Assembly (NCBI RefSeq): GCF_009760905.1
Contig: NZ_VIRW01000013.1
Span: 1 to 64,000 of the forward strand
Source of the DNA: Chitinibacter sp. GC72
GTDB lineage: Bacteria > Pseudomonadota > Gammaproteobacteria > Burkholderiales > Chitinibacteraceae
Length of the DNA stretch: 64,000 nucleotides
Direction: 5' to 3'
How positions within the stretch are numbered: position 1 is the stretch's first letter; each line of letters opens with the position of its first letter. The notes under the pieces were generated by a model. That model saw nothing but the letters and a program-made list of their open reading frames with translations, did no database searches and was not told where the DNA came from. Both the position numbers and the translations under genes were made by a program. Positions 37,366 to 47,104 of this stretch are shown one piece after another.

Positions 37366-37513
37366 AAGAAAACCTAAATGGCAAAGTGGTGCATGGGTGC
37401 TGCCAGTGTGCAGGCTGACCATCGTTTGCTTTACCGATTGCAAACACAGCGTCAACACTGTCCGGCTCGGTTATAATTGCGCCCAATTGCTTATATATAT
37501 TGATTGACTCAAG

Positions 37514-38821
37514 ATGAACAATCCTACCGCCCAGATCGAATCACTCAGTCACGAAGGCCATGGCATTGCACATGTCGATGGAAAAACGATTTTTATCGAT
37601 GGCGCGCTGCCTTTCGAAACCGTAACTTACAGTAGCTTTCGCAAAAAACCAAGCTTTGAAAATGCGCAAGCGATCAGCGTGCATAATGACAGCTTTATGC
37701 GCGTAAAACCAAAATGCCCGCATTACGGCGTCTGTGGTGGCTGTTCATTACAACACATGGAATTTGGCGCGCAGGTTGCCGCCAAACAACGCGTGCTGGA
37801 GGACAATCTGGAGCGCATTGGCCACGTTAAAGCCCAATCCATCCTGCCCGCCATTTACGGCCCTGCCTGGGGCTACCGCCACCGTGCGCGCCTGTCGGCC
37901 AAAAATGTTGCCAAAAAAGGCACGGTGCTGGTTGGTTTTCATGAAAAGCGCAGCAGCTTTATTGCCGATATGCGCGAATGCCATGTGCTGGTGCCGCATG
38001 TGTCAGCGCAATTGCCTGCGCTACGCGAGCTGGTCAAAAGCCTGTCGATTTTCGACCGGATGCCGCAAATCGAGCTGGCCGTGGGCGCGAATATCACCGT
38101 GCTGGTGTTTCGCAATATGGAAGACATCAACGATGCTGATTTTGCGCTGTTCAAAGCCTACGCCGACGAGTGGAAAGTACAGATCTGGCTGCAACCCAAA
38201 GGCCCGGATAGCGCCTACCCGCTCTACCCGCTGGACGCGCCCAAACTCAGCTATCTAATGCCCGAATTCAATATTGAAATGCCGTTCAAACCCACCGAAT
38301 TTACCCAGGTGAACCACGGCATCAATCGCGTGATGGTCGAGCGCGCCATCAACATGCTAGACCCGCGGCCGGGCGAGCGCATTGCCGACATGTTCTGTGG
38401 TCTGGGCAATTTTACGCTGCCGATTGCACGTAGCGGCGCCCAGGTGCTGGGCATGGAAGGCAGCCAACAGCTGGTGGAGCGCGCTTTTGAGAGCGCCAAA
38501 CACAATGGCCTAGATCATCTAACCGACTTCACCATGGCCAATCTGTTCGATATGAAACCTGAATGGCTGGAAAAACTGGGGCATTTCGACAAAATGCTGA
38601 TCGATCCGCCGCGTGATGGCGCTATTTCGCTGTGCAACGCCATTTCGGCAGAAAACGGCCCGAAACGGATTGTGTACGTCTCCTGTAGCCCGTCCACGCT
38701 GGCGCGCGACGCCGATGTGCTGGTGAATGTCAAAGGCTACACGCTCAAATCGGCAGGCATTATCAATATGTTCCCGCACACCGCGCATGTGGAAAGCATC
38801 GCGTGGTTCGAGAAAGAATAA
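37514..38821 (+). CDS. rlmD: 23S rRNA (uracil-1939-C5)-methyltransferase
   Basis: RlmD methylates U1939 of 23S rRNA using SAM and carries a [4Fe-4S] cluster. The 435 residues have an N-terminal TRAM domain ([20 protein letters not shown]), the cluster cysteines in [15 protein letters not shown], the SAM motif [15 protein letters not shown] and the catalytic DPPRDGA and [12 protein letters not shown]. The frame is divergent from the sensor kinase, and a hairpin terminator follows. Confidence 0.95.
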   Translation: MNNPTAQIESLSHEGHGIAHVDGKTIFIDGALPFETVTYSSFRKKPSFENAQAISVHNDSFMRVKPKCPHYGVCGGCSLQHMEFGAQVAAKQRVLEDNLERIGHVKAQSILPAIYGPAWGYRHRARLSAKNVAKKGTVLVGFHEKRSSFIADMRECHVLVPHVSAQLPALRELVKSLSIFDRMPQIELAVGANITVLVFRNMEDINDADFALFKAYADEWKVQIWLQPKGPDSAYPLYPLDAPKLSYLMPEFNIEMPFKPTEFTQVNHGINRVMVERAINMLDPRPGERIADMFCGLGNFTLPIARSGAQVLGMEGSQQLVERAFESAKHNGLDHLTDFTMANLFDMKPEWLEKLGHFDKMLIDPPRDGAISLCNAISAENGPKRIVYVSCSPSTLARDADVLVNVKGYTLKSAGIINMFPHTAHVESIAWFEKE

Positions 38822-38843
38822 GCCCGGATTTGATCCATCTGCA

Positions 38844-38867
38844 ATGCCCGCTTCGGCGGGCATTTTT
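38844..38867 (+). terminator. Terminator after rlmD
   Basis: The stem atgcccgc/gcgggcat has a TTCG loop followed by five T. It lies 22 bases past the rlmD stop. Confidence 0.9.
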
Positions 38868-38878
38868 ATTATCTACAA

Positions 38879-38927
38879 GGGTATTACTCTGCAGGGCAAT
38901 CTGTAAATAGCTTTCAGACATATACCC
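38879..38927. repeat. GGGTAT-type element after rlmD
   Basis: The 49-bp segment begins gggtattactctgcagggca and ends cagacatataccc. The first 16 bases are identical to the left arm at 33140-33155. The right arm has diverged, so the palindrome is imperfect. It lies between the rlmD terminator and the GH18 chitinase gene. Confidence 0.8.
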
Positions 38928-39099
38928 AAGCCAATCCAACTCATCATCGAGCAATCCTCGTAACAAACCACCGCTGCGCGATGCAAGAAAAGGACAAGGC
39001 CGAGAGCAGTTTCGGCCATTTCCCCACCTTCGCCGCAGTCGTATACTGCGTGGACAAGTCGGCAGTCATCGCCGATCACACCCCCAACGAGGATGACTG

Positions 39100-40269
39100 A
39101 TGAAAAACATCGCCACCACCCTGTGCCTACTCGCCCTGCCCGGCAGCAGTTTTGCCAACGATGCACTGATTTCCTATCTGCCCACCTGGCGAGACGCCAG
39201 CGTGGTGAGCAAAACCGGGCCGCAGCTGGCCAAGCTCGATTACGGTATTTTGTCGTTTATCGAAGTCAACGCCAGCGGTGAAGCGTATTTACCTGCGGCG
39301 ACCAAGGCCGGTGCTGCTTTGTGGCAGGCGCAATTTAAAACCGCCAAAAAGAGCAATCCGAACTTTGCGTGCATGTGGGCGATTGGCGGCTGGACAGGCT
39401 CTAAAAATATCGCCAGAACCGCGCAAACCGAAGCGGGTCGCGCCAAGCTGGTAAAAACTTCGGTGGCGATTATGCGCGACTCAGGCTGCATCGGCCTTGA
39501 TCTGGACTGGGAACACCCGGTGACGGGGGGCGAATACGCTGCCGATGCCAGCGCGGCCGATCTGCAGAACTGGGTCAGCCTATTGCGCGATTTTCGCCAG
39601 GCACTCGATGCCGCGGGCAAAACCGATAAGAAACAATATCGGCTCAGCGTTGCCGTACCAGCCAATAACGGCGGCTGGGTGATGCAGGGCTACGATTTGA
39701 AAAATGCTTTTCCGCTGCTGGATTGGGTCAATCTGATGGCCTACGACCGCAGCGGCGGGTGGAGCAAAACGGCCACGCTGCACGCCAGCCTGCACAGCGT
39801 GCCCAACGATCCGGATGGGCAGATTTTATCGAGCAGCAAGGCAGTGGATTATTTTCTGTCGCTGGGCGCCAAGCCCGCCCAACTGGTCTTGGGCGTGCCG
39901 TTTTACGCGCGCGGACTGGGCAATGTGGCCGCTGGGCCCAAAGGGGATGGACTGGCGCAAAGCATGTCCGGGCCGGGGCTGAAAGGCGAAGCCGAACCGG
40001 GCGTGGTGAGCTGGGCTGATCTGCAAGCCAAATACACCAAAGCACCGGGCTGGAAAGCCTACCGCAATAAGGAATCAGGCCAGTCGCCGTATCTGTATCA
40101 CGCCGACAAAAAAGAGCTGATTAGCTTTGACGACCCTGTTTCGCTGGCGGAAAAAGCCAAATACGTGAAAGAGCAGAAACTCGGCGGCATCATGATCTGG
40201 GAAATCACCCAGGACGACGCCGACTTCACGCTACTGGGCAGCCTGGGCAAAGCGCTGAAGGGCAAATAG
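39100..40269 (+). CDS. Secreted chitinase, glycoside hydrolase family 18
   Basis: This 389-residue product starts with a signal peptide (residues 1-19, cleavage after SFA). The GH18 barrel has the catalytic motif D-x-x-D-x-D-x-E in CIGLDLDWEHP (Glu near residue 147), FACMWAIGGWTGSKN (SxGG-like strand 3) and WVNLMAYDRSGG. There is no carbohydrate-binding domain. It would cleave chitin to oligosaccharides outside the cytoplasm, with product retention by substrate-assisted catalysis. It is a single-gene unit; no regulator is adjacent. Confidence 0.93.
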   Translation: MKNIATTLCLLALPGSSFANDALISYLPTWRDASVVSKTGPQLAKLDYGILSFIEVNASGEAYLPAATKAGAALWQAQFKTAKKSNPNFACMWAIGGWTGSKNIARTAQTEAGRAKLVKTSVAIMRDSGCIGLDLDWEHPVTGGEYAADASAADLQNWVSLLRDFRQALDAAGKTDKKQYRLSVAVPANNGGWVMQGYDLKNAFPLLDWVNLMAYDRSGGWSKTATLHASLHSVPNDPDGQILSSSKAVDYFLSLGAKPAQLVLGVPFYARGLGNVAAGPKGDGLAQSMSGPGLKGEAEPGVVSWADLQAKYTKAPGWKAYRNKESGQSPYLYHADKKELISFDDPVSLAEKAKYVKEQKLGGIMIWEITQDDADFTLLGSLGKALKGK

Positions 40270-40419
40270 TCGAAATAGCCCGCTTCATTGTTGGCATGTT
40301 CGCAATTGGTGTTGATAGGGTTAATGGATCGCCGCCGCCACTTCTTCGCTCTTAAGGGTATGAATATCTACACAACGCCACTGCTGGCTTAAAACAGAGC
40401 AAGTTGTGCTCGCGCAGTC

Positions 40420-40522
40420 GTTTCCCCCTTTGTAAAAGGGGGATTAGGGGGGATTTCGCTCTATTTGAGTACTCAAATATTGCTCTTGATGCCCCCCTAG
40501 CCCCCTTCAATGAAAGGGGAAC
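40420..40522. repeat. Dispersed hairpin repeat (gggggatt type)
   Basis: The left part cgtttcccccttt then gtaaaagggggattaggggg and the right part gcccccctagcccccttcaa then tgaaaggggaac form a long imperfect inverted repeat. A central section agtactcaaatattgctc separates them. Similar MITE-like palindromes with blocks of G and C occur in many environmental bacteria. It lies in the ~359-bp gap 40270-40628, which has no gene. Confidence 0.75.
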
Positions 40523-40567
40523 GAGTGCGAAAAACTTGTTCAATTACTCTAAATACGCACAGATATT

Positions 40568-40617
40568 GGGGTATTGGCCTGCACTCAATATCCAGCAAGC
40601 ACTTTAGGGCAATACCC
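40568..40617. repeat. GGGTAT-type element after the chemoreceptor gene
   Basis: The 50-bp segment begins ggggtattggcctgcactca and ends ctttagggcaataccc. It lies 11 bases past the stop codon of the convergent methyl-accepting chemotaxis gene. Confidence 0.8.
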
Positions 40618-40628
40618 TAGCAAGTAGA

Positions 40629-42200
40629 TCAAGCCGTGCGCAGTGTGGCCATGCTGCTTTCCAACCGGTTGGCCACATCCTGCAATTGGCGCATGTCCTG
40701 CGTAATGCTGTTACTACCTTGTGAGGTCTGATTCAGGCCTTGGGCAATATCGGCCAGTTGCTGGTTGATGGCGCTGGCCGAGCGGCTTTGCTCGTCCACC
40801 GTGGTGGCAATGCCGTTCATTTTTTCGGCCACTGTCTCGCTAATGCCATGAATGCGGTTCAGCGCCAGCGCCACCACTTCACCGTCGCGATTGCACGCCG
40901 ACAGATACTGCCCGGCCGCCAGTACGGCCTTGCCGGTTTGCTCGGTCGATTGCCGCGTGCCATCCAGAATATTGGCAATCATCCGCGTTGAATCGCTGGT
41001 GCTTTGCGCCAGCTTGCGCACTTCGTCGGCCACAACAGCAAAACCACGGCCATGCTCGCCCGCTCTGGCCGCCTCGATGGCGGCATTGAGCGCCAGCAAA
41101 TTGGTCTGATCGGCAATGTCCTTGATTGTGCCGCTGACCGTGACGATTTTGCCAAACGACAGCCCCAGCTCGTTCATGGCTTGTTCTACCGAAGCAAAAT
41201 GCACCGACAGCGCTTGCAGATTTTGCACCGTGGTCGCCCCAGCCTGATCGGCCTCCTTGGTCGCGGCCTTGGCTTGCCCGGCGGCAATGGCGGCAATCTG
41301 CGCCAATTCGCCGACGTAATGCACGGTTTCGGTCATTTCATGCATCGCCAGGCTGATTTCGCCCACGCGATTGGATTGCTCGCCCATATTGTGCGAGGCC
41401 TGATTAGCCAGCTCGGTAATATGCACCGCATCACGGCGCGTGTGCTGGGCTGCCGATTTGGCCTGCGCCAGAATCTGCATCAATTGCAGCAAAAAGTGAT
41501 TAATCGCCTTGCCCAGCCCGCCCAGCTCGTCCTGCCCTTCTGGCATGCGCATGGTCAGATCGCCCGCATAGAGGCGCTGCGCCACTTCGGCCATTTCGGC
41601 CAGACTGGCTTGTAATCGGCGTGAGAAAAACAGCGACAAGCCAATAATCATCGCTGCCGCTAGCAACAGCGGTATCAGCACCAGCCAGAATGTTTGCGCC
41701 AACTGCTGCCCAAACACCGATTCGGCGTCGCTAGCGCGCGCACCCTCGCTGACCATCAGTTTTTCCAGTACCAGCAGCAAGGGGGAAAGATCGTTGCGAT
41801 AAATCTGCTCGGGTATCGCCAACGCGTCTTCGGGCGAGGTTTCGGCAATCAGCACCGCATTGCGAAATTGCGTCAGGTAACGTGCCCAGTGTTCGCCCAT
41901 CGCCTGGTTAAACTGCGTTTGCTGCGTTGCAGGCAGCTGCACAGCAGCGGCTGATTGCTTGATGCTTTGCTCGTACTGCGTCAGCTGATTACCAATATCG
42001 GGCTGCATCACATCCAGCCGCGACAGGGTCAGCATATCGACCTTCAGCCGCACCAGCTGCTCGGCCGAGCGCTGCGCGTCGCGGTAGCTATCAAAACTGT
42101 GCTTGAGCCGCTGCAGATTGCCCGCAGCCAGCAAAACGGCCAGACCCAGAGCCAGACCTGTAAGCACACTACCTAGCTTGAGCTGTGCTGCAATTTTCAT
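40629..42200 (-). CDS. Methyl-accepting chemotaxis protein
   Basis: This 523-residue chemoreceptor has one N-terminal span, a periplasmic four-helix-bundle-type sensor (residues ~30-170) and a second span ([19 protein letters not shown]). A HAMP domain and a cytosolic signalling hairpin follow. The tip carries [37 protein letters not shown], the site that binds CheA and CheW. No C-terminal CheR pentapeptide is visible. The ligand is unknown. It is next to the GH18 chitinase gene but convergent with it. Confidence 0.92.
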   Translation of the reverse strand: MKIAAQLKLGSVLTGLALGLAVLLAAGNLQRLKHSFDSYRDAQRSAEQLVRLKVDMLTLSRLDVMQPDIGNQLTQYEQSIKQSAAAVQLPATQQTQFNQAMGEHWARYLTQFRNAVLIAETSPEDALAIPEQIYRNDLSPLLLVLEKLMVSEGARASDAESVFGQQLAQTFWLVLIPLLLAAAMIIGLSLFFSRRLQASLAEMAEVAQRLYAGDLTMRMPEGQDELGGLGKAINHFLLQLMQILAQAKSAAQHTRRDAVHITELANQASHNMGEQSNRVGEISLAMHEMTETVHYVGELAQIAAIAAGQAKAATKEADQAGATTVQNLQALSVHFASVEQAMNELGLSFGKIVTVSGTIKDIADQTNLLALNAAIEAARAGEHGRGFAVVADEVRKLAQSTSDSTRMIANILDGTRQSTEQTGKAVLAAGQYLSACNRDGEVVALALNRIHGISETVAEKMNGIATTVDEQSRSASAINQQLADIAQGLNQTSQGSNSITQDMRQLQDVANRLESSMATLRTA

Positions 42201-42456
42201 ACGGATACCATCGGAAAAACCATCGATGGCAAGGACTGTAGACTGGCCTGGTTACAATTGGATGACAAGTCTTGGCATTCACTTTGGCAGCCGATTGAAA
42301 TCAGCCGCTCATACACCTCCAATGTATTGATCCAAAAATCAATATCAACAGTTACTTCAAGCACATACCCATAGTGAAAGTGCAATATTCAGATTGAGAG
42401 GTGAGATGGCCGAATAGGATGATTTAGCGATGAATTTTGAATATGGCCAAAAAAAA

Positions 42457-42481
42457 GGGTATTGCCCGGCAGGCAATACCC
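42457..42481 (-). terminator. Mini GGGTAT-type palindrome acting as the htpX terminator
   Basis: The 25-base palindrome gggtattgcc/ggcaataccc has loop cggca and is extended on the minus strand by aaag/cttt and a run of eight T. It is a good rho-independent terminator for htpX (stop at 42513). Its arms are identical to the ends of the dispersed GGGTAT elements. The remainder of the 312-bp gap (42201-42456) is the upstream region of the chemoreceptor gene, with no gene seen. Confidence 0.85.
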
Positions 42482-42512
42482 TTTCTTGTTCGCGGAGCCA
42501 TACCCCTAGCGA

Positions 42513-43391
42513 TTAACGCATCGCTTGCAAAGCAGCAATGCGCTCTTCCATTGATGGGTGCGAGCTGAACAAAGACATCCAGCCTGATTTATTGGCGATA
42601 CCCGAGGCCGCCATATTGCTTGGCAAGGCGCTCGGCTCCATCCCGCCCAGGCGGCGCAAAGCATCAACCATCGGCGCAGTATCGCCCATTAGTTGCGCAG
42701 CACCGGCGTCGGCCCGGAATTCGCGCTGACGCGAGAAATACATCACGATCACGCTAGCCAAAATACCAAACAGAATGTCACAGATAATCACCGTCACCAT
42801 ATAGGCAATGCCGGGGCCGGACGATTCTTCATTGTCTTTTCTCAGGAATGAATCGACCAGATAACCCACCACGCGAGCTAGGAAGAAGACAAAAGTATTC
42901 ACCACGCCCTGAATCAGCGTCAGCGTCACCATATCGCCGTTTTTCACGTGTGCCACTTCGTGCGCCAGCACTGCCTCAATTTCGCGGTGCGTCATGGTGT
43001 AGAGCAAGCCGGTTGACACGGCCACCAGCGAGTTGTTTTTGGAAGGGCCTGTGGCAAAGGCATTGGGCTCGCCTTCGTAAATCGCCACTTCGGGCATCGC
43101 GATTTGCGCGCGCTGCGCCAAGCGGGCGACGGTATCAAACAGCCATTGCTCATCCTGATTGCGTGGGCGCTCGATCACCTGTGCGCCAGTGCTCCATTTG
43201 GCCATGGTTTTGGACATGGCCAGTGACAGGAAAGCACCGCCAAAACCCATCACGCCGGCAAACATCAGCAACATCGGCAAATTAAGCCCGTTGGCGCTGA
43301 TAAAACGGTTCAGCCCCAGCACGCTAACCACAATACCCAACACCACCATAATGGCGATATTGGTCGCAATTAATAGAATCGTCCGTTTCAC
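42513..43391 (-). CDS. htpX: Membrane-bound zinc metalloprotease HtpX
   Basis: HtpX degrades damaged membrane proteins under stress together with FtsH. The 292 residues have two N-terminal spans, the zinc motif [10 protein letters not shown] (HExxH, near residue 143) and further spans at ~155-210. The family pattern [20 protein letters not shown] precedes the active site. It is a single-gene unit with a terminator made of repeat-like sequence. Confidence 0.95.
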   Translation of the reverse strand: MKRTILLIATNIAIMVVLGIVVSVLGLNRFISANGLNLPMLLMFAGVMGFGGAFLSLAMSKTMAKWSTGAQVIERPRNQDEQWLFDTVARLAQRAQIAMPEVAIYEGEPNAFATGPSKNNSLVAVSTGLLYTMTHREIEAVLAHEVAHVKNGDMVTLTLIQGVVNTFVFFLARVVGYLVDSFLRKDNEESSGPGIAYMVTVIICDILFGILASVIVMYFSRQREFRADAGAAQLMGDTAPMVDALRRLGGMEPSALPSNMAASGIANKSGWMSLFSSHPSMEERIAALQAMR

Positions 43392-43616
43392 TTGTCACTC
43401 CTTGTAAAATTTGCGCTCATTATAAGTGAGGCGCTTGGCGCCACAGTATGCTTTTGCAGCGTGTGCACGCAATGCCACATTGTTGACTGCTTAGATATCG
43501 TTGATGCGATTGAAGTTCCGCCGCGCTAATCGCAAGCAACGCTACCCGCAGTATAAAAAACTTTACTGCATCAAACATCAGGCTTACATTGACAAACCTT
43601 CAGTTTTTCTCGAAAG

Positions 43617-44534
43617 ATGGCCATGCAAGCGCTCAATTACAAACACCTGCATTATTTCTGGGTCGTCGCCAAAGAAGGTGGCATTAGCGCCGCAGCACGC
43701 AAGCTGGGGATTACGGCGCAAACGATTAGCGGCCAGGTGAGTTTGCTCGAACAGGATATGGGCCAAAGCCTGTTTAGCCAGGTGGGGCGCAATCTGCAGC
43801 TCACCGAAGCGGGCCGCACCATGCTGCACTATGCCGACCAGATTTTTCTGCTCGGCCAGGAATTGCAGCAAGCGATGGAACGCGGCGACAGCTTGCGGGC
43901 GCGGCTGAATATCGGCATCGTTGATATGATCCCCAAAAGCAATGCGCTGCAGCTCTTAAGCCCGCTGCTTCAATCGTCGCAAACATCGCCATCGTCGCAC
44001 AGCACGATCAAGTTGGTGTGCCAGGTCGATGGCGATCTGAACGAATTGCTGGCCAAACTGACTTTGCACCAGTTTGACCTGATTCTGGCCGACCGCCCTT
44101 TGCTCAACGCCGAAGCGCTACAGCTGCGTAGCCAGCCGCTGACCACCGCGCCCATCATGCTGCAAGGCACGCGCGAACTGCTTGAACAATACCAGCCGCA
44201 CTTCCCGCACAGCCTGAGCGGTGCGCCCTTATTGCTGCCAACGCGCAATACTGCGCTGCGCCTGCAGCTGGATGCCTGGTTTGCCGAGCGGCAAATCTAC
44301 CCTGATATTGTGGGCGAATTTTCCGACAGTGAATTAATGCACACCTTTGCCAAGGCAGGTATCGGCCTGCAGCCAGCACCTGTCATCCCCTCCAGAGCAA
44401 TACCTGTGAATGACTTGCATATCGTCGGCGAGCTGAGCGGCGTCGATGCGCAGTATCATGCCATTTACAGCCCGAAAAAAATCCTGCATCCGGCGCTGGA
44501 AAAGCTGCTGAACCCACTACCCGAAACGGCCTGA
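43617..44534 (+). CDS. nhaR: LysR family transcriptional regulator, NhaR-like
   Basis: The 305-residue regulator begins with a LysR helix-turn-helix (LNYKHLHYFWVVAKEGGISA, ARKLGITAQTISGQVSLLEQ). The effector domain has the NhaR-like blocks QSLFSQVGRNLQLTEAG, LAKLTLHQFDLILADRPL and KAGIGLQPAPV. NhaR proteins activate Na+/H+ antiporter genes in response to sodium, but no nhaA is adjacent, so the target is uncertain. A second ATG two codons in is possible. Confidence 0.82.
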   Translation: MAMQALNYKHLHYFWVVAKEGGISAAARKLGITAQTISGQVSLLEQDMGQSLFSQVGRNLQLTEAGRTMLHYADQIFLLGQELQQAMERGDSLRARLNIGIVDMIPKSNALQLLSPLLQSSQTSPSSHSTIKLVCQVDGDLNELLAKLTLHQFDLILADRPLLNAEALQLRSQPLTTAPIMLQGTRELLEQYQPHFPHSLSGAPLLLPTRNTALRLQLDAWFAERQIYPDIVGEFSDSELMHTFAKAGIGLQPAPVIPSRAIPVNDLHIVGELSGVDAQYHAIYSPKKILHPALEKLLNPLPETA

Positions 44535-44675
44535 AATATACCTCCGTAATACTGCTGCAAGCCGCTGCAGCGCCCGCACCAGCGGCGCTGTAGTGCATGC
44601 ACTAAGTCCAACAGAAAACGCACAACTTCGGTTACAATCGTCGTTTTCCCGAATACAGCAGCAGGAGACTTCAGC

Positions 44676-45596
44676 ATGTCAATGGCAGATCGCGACGGCG
44701 TCATTTGGTACGATGGCAAACTGGTAGATTGGCGCGACGCGACGACCCACGTCCTCACGCACACCCTTCATTACGGCATGGGTGTATTTGAAGGCGTACG
44801 TGCATACGAAACGCCCAAAGGCACTGCGATTTTCCGTCTGCAAGACCATACCGAGCGTCTGCTCAACTCGGCCAAGATTTTCCAGATGAATATTGGCTAC
44901 AGCGCAGAAGAGCTGAACGAAGCACAAAAAACCGTCGTGCGCGAGAACAAGCTGAAATCTTGCTATTTGCGCCCATTGTCGTTTATCGGCAGCGAAAAGC
45001 TCGGCATTGCCGCGACCAATAACACCATCCACACCATCGTGGCTGCGTGGCCTTGGGGCGCTTACCTGGGCGAAGACGGCCTGACCAAAGGCATTCGCGT
45101 TAAAACATCGAGCTTTACCCGTCACCACGTGAATGTGTCGATGGTGCGTGCCAAAGCCAGCGGTTACTACATCAATTCGATCATGGCGCATCAGGAAGCG
45201 GCGGCTGACGGCTACGATGAAGCGCTGCTGCTCGACACCGAAGGCTACGCATCCGAAGGCGCGGGTGAGAACCTGTTTATCGTGAAAAAAGGCATCATCT
45301 ACACACCAGACGTAGCCTCATGTCTGGACGGCATCACGCGCAATACGGTGCTGACTTTGGCCGCTGAAGAAGGCTTTACCGTGGTGCAAAAACGCATCAC
45401 GCGCGATGAAATCTACACCGCTGACGAAGCGTTCTTCACCGGCACGGCTGCTGAAGTCACACCAATCCGCGAGCTGGACAATCGCCCAATTGGCGCTGGC
45501 ACACGTGGCCCGATCACTGAGCGTTTGCAAAAACGTTATTTCGACTGCGTAAAGGGGCTGGATCCGAAACACGAAGACTGGCTGACACTGGTATAA
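44676..45596 (+). CDS. ilvE: Branched-chain amino acid aminotransferase
   Basis: IlvE performs the last step of valine, leucine and isoleucine synthesis using PLP. The 306 residues show MADRDGVIWYDGKLVDWRDA, YGMGVFEGVRAYET, the PLP lysine in VSMVRAKASGYYINS, and EGAGENLFIVKKG. An AGGAG lies before the ATG (gcaggagacttcagc). Confidence 0.96.
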   Translation: MSMADRDGVIWYDGKLVDWRDATTHVLTHTLHYGMGVFEGVRAYETPKGTAIFRLQDHTERLLNSAKIFQMNIGYSAEELNEAQKTVVRENKLKSCYLRPLSFIGSEKLGIAATNNTIHTIVAAWPWGAYLGEDGLTKGIRVKTSSFTRHHVNVSMVRAKASGYYINSIMAHQEAAADGYDEALLLDTEGYASEGAGENLFIVKKGIIYTPDVASCLDGITRNTVLTLAAEEGFTVVQKRITRDEIYTADEAFFTGTAAEVTPIRELDNRPIGAGTRGPITERLQKRYFDCVKGLDPKHEDWLTLV

Positions 45597-45599
45597 AAA

Positions 45600-45678
45600 C
45601 CGTAGGGTGGGTTAGCGCAGCGTAACCCACCGTGGCTGATAACTGGTGGGTTACGCCTACGGCTAACCCACCCTACGA
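45600..45678. repeat. Dispersed palindrome of gtagggtgggtta type
   Basis: The left end cgtagggtgggttagcgcag and the right end ggctaacccaccctacgag are complementary over ~18 bases, with inner arms taacccacc/ggtgggtta. Palindromes of this type are widespread in proteobacteria and cyanobacteria. It begins 4 bases past the ilvE stop and reaches to the promoter/RBS of the zinc-finger gene. Confidence 0.85.
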
Positions 45679-45696
45679 GAATCAAAAGAGGACACT

Positions 45697-45897
45697 ATGA
45701 GCCTGATCGACAACACCCAAAAAGAAATCGAAGTGACCGCGCACGACGTGCCTTTGCACTGTCCGATGCCGAACATGTTGAAATGGAATTCGCACCCACG
45801 CGTTTTCCTCGACATCGCGAAAACTGGCAAAGCGCAATGCCCATACTGTGGCACGCAGTACAAATTGAAAGAAGGCGAAGTGATCAAAGGCCATTAA
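45697..45897 (+). CDS. Zinc-finger domain-containing protein (CHCC/NDUFS6-like)
   Basis: The 66-residue protein MSLIDNTQKEIEVTAHDVPL has the zinc ligands C-P-M-P at residue ~22, H in WNSHPRVFLDI and the pair CPYCGTQYKL. This C-H-C-C pattern is that of the NDUFS6/DUF-type zinc-finger proteins that are near-universal in beta- and gammaproteobacteria, often beside ilvE and waaF as here. Eukaryotic relatives are accessory to respiratory complex I; the bacterial role is unknown. Confidence 0.9.
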   Translation: MSLIDNTQKEIEVTAHDVPLHCPMPNMLKWNSHPRVFLDIAKTGKAQCPYCGTQYKLKEGEVIKGH

Positions 45898-45974
45898 TTG
45901 AGCCAAACACAAGAAGCGGCGAACCAGAATATCCTGGTCGCCGCTTTTCTGCTTTTTTCGGTGTAAGTAGTTAA

Positions 45975-46059
45975 GCAAAAGTTGTCTTGCATCGTTGTCT
46001 CGCCTTGTCGTACTCGATGTACTGTCTGCGGCTTCGATGCCTTGCCATAAAACTTTTGC
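45975..46059. repeat. Dispersed hairpin repeat before waaF
   Basis: The outer arms gcaaaagtt (45975-45983) and aacttttgc (46051-46059) enclose tcttgcatcg and cgatgccttgcc around a tactcgatgtact centre. This long palindrome is of a kind dispersed in many proteobacterial genomes. It lies ~30 bases before the waaF start. Confidence 0.8.
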
Positions 46060-46088
46060 ACGAGCACTTAATTATCAGGAAGTATTTC

Positions 46089-47099
46089 TTGAACAAAATT
46101 CTGATTGTCGCCCCGGCCTGGGTGGGCGATGCCATCATGGCGCAGCCGATGTATGCGCGCCTCAAGCAGCGCTACCCATCTGCACAGATCGACGTACTCG
46201 CTCCGGCGTGGACTCGCCCTTTGCATGCGCGCATGAGCGAAATCAGCGAAGCCATTGATGCACCGTTCGGCCATGGCGAGCTGAAATTGCGCGAGCGCTG
46301 GAAATTGGCACGGCAATTGAAAGCACGTGGCTACGATCAAGTGATTGTGCTGCCCAATTCGATCAAGTCGGCATTGCTGCCCGCCTTTGCCGGTATTGCG
46401 GTACGGACCGGCTGGGTAGGTGAAATGCGTTACGGCCTGCTTAACGATATTCGCACGCTGGACCCAATCAAACTGCCACAAATGGTGCAGCGGTTTTATT
46501 CGCTCGCGGACGAGAAAGACGCCCCGCGCATCAGCGTGATTCCGCATCCGGTGCTGACGATTAGCGAAGACTCACGCGCGGCTGCGCTCGCCAAACTGGG
46601 CTTGAGCACCGACAAACCGATGATTGCAATTTGCCCCGGCGCCGAATACGGCCCAGCCAAGCGCTGGCCAGCAAAACACGCGGCCGCGCTGGCCAGTCAG
46701 CTGATCGCCGATGGCGCGCAGGTGTGGCTGTTTGGCTCGGGCAAGGACAATGAAATCTGTGCCGAAATTGCAGCCCTGACCCCGCAGGTGATCAATCTGG
46801 CGGGCAAAACCAGCCTAGCCGAGGCGATAGACTTGCTGTCCTTATCGCACGTGGCCGTTTGCAATGATTCGGGGCTGATGCATGTGGTGGCGGCGCTGGG
46901 TCGGCCGCTGGTCGCCGTTTTTGGCTCCAGCTCACCATCGTTTACGCCCCCATTGACCTTAAAAGCCAAAATTGTCACGCTCGATCTGGAATGCAGCCCA
47001 TGTTTCGAGCGGGTATGCCCGCTTGGGCATATGGATTGCCTCAATAAACTGACGCCGGATTATGTGATGAAGGCGCTAAAAGAAATCACCAAGGAATAA
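46089..47099 (+). CDS. waaF: Lipopolysaccharide heptosyltransferase II
   Basis: WaaF adds the second heptose to the LPS inner core. The 336 residues (GT9 family) begin with [18 protein letters not shown] and contain [19 protein letters not shown] and [20 protein letters not shown]. The open frame runs 34 codons further upstream through a dispersed hairpin. The start is taken as TTG at 46089, because the family begins at that point and an AGGAAG lies seven bases before it. aroA follows after 5 bp. Confidence 0.93.
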   Translation: MNKILIVAPAWVGDAIMAQPMYARLKQRYPSAQIDVLAPAWTRPLHARMSEISEAIDAPFGHGELKLRERWKLARQLKARGYDQVIVLPNSIKSALLPAFAGIAVRTGWVGEMRYGLLNDIRTLDPIKLPQMVQRFYSLADEKDAPRISVIPHPVLTISEDSRAAALAKLGLSTDKPMIAICPGAEYGPAKRWPAKHAAALASQLIADGAQVWLFGSGKDNEICAEIAALTPQVINLAGKTSLAEAIDLLSLSHVAVCNDSGLMHVVAALGRPLVAVFGSSSPSFTPPLTLKAKIVTLDLECSPCFERVCPLGHMDCLNKLTPDYVMKALKEITKE

Positions 47100-47104
47100 T
47101 CAGC

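Noticed and set aside
44358-44404. A GGTAT...ATACC palindrome-like stretch inside the NhaR-like gene
   Set aside because: It encodes GIGLQPAPV, which belongs to the conserved NhaR effector domain at the normal length, so the match to the dispersed element is probably chance.
47012-47036. Palindrome gggtatgcccgcttgggcat in waaF
   Set aside because: It encodes the CPLGHMDC segment, conserved in heptosyltransferases, so codon choice explains it.
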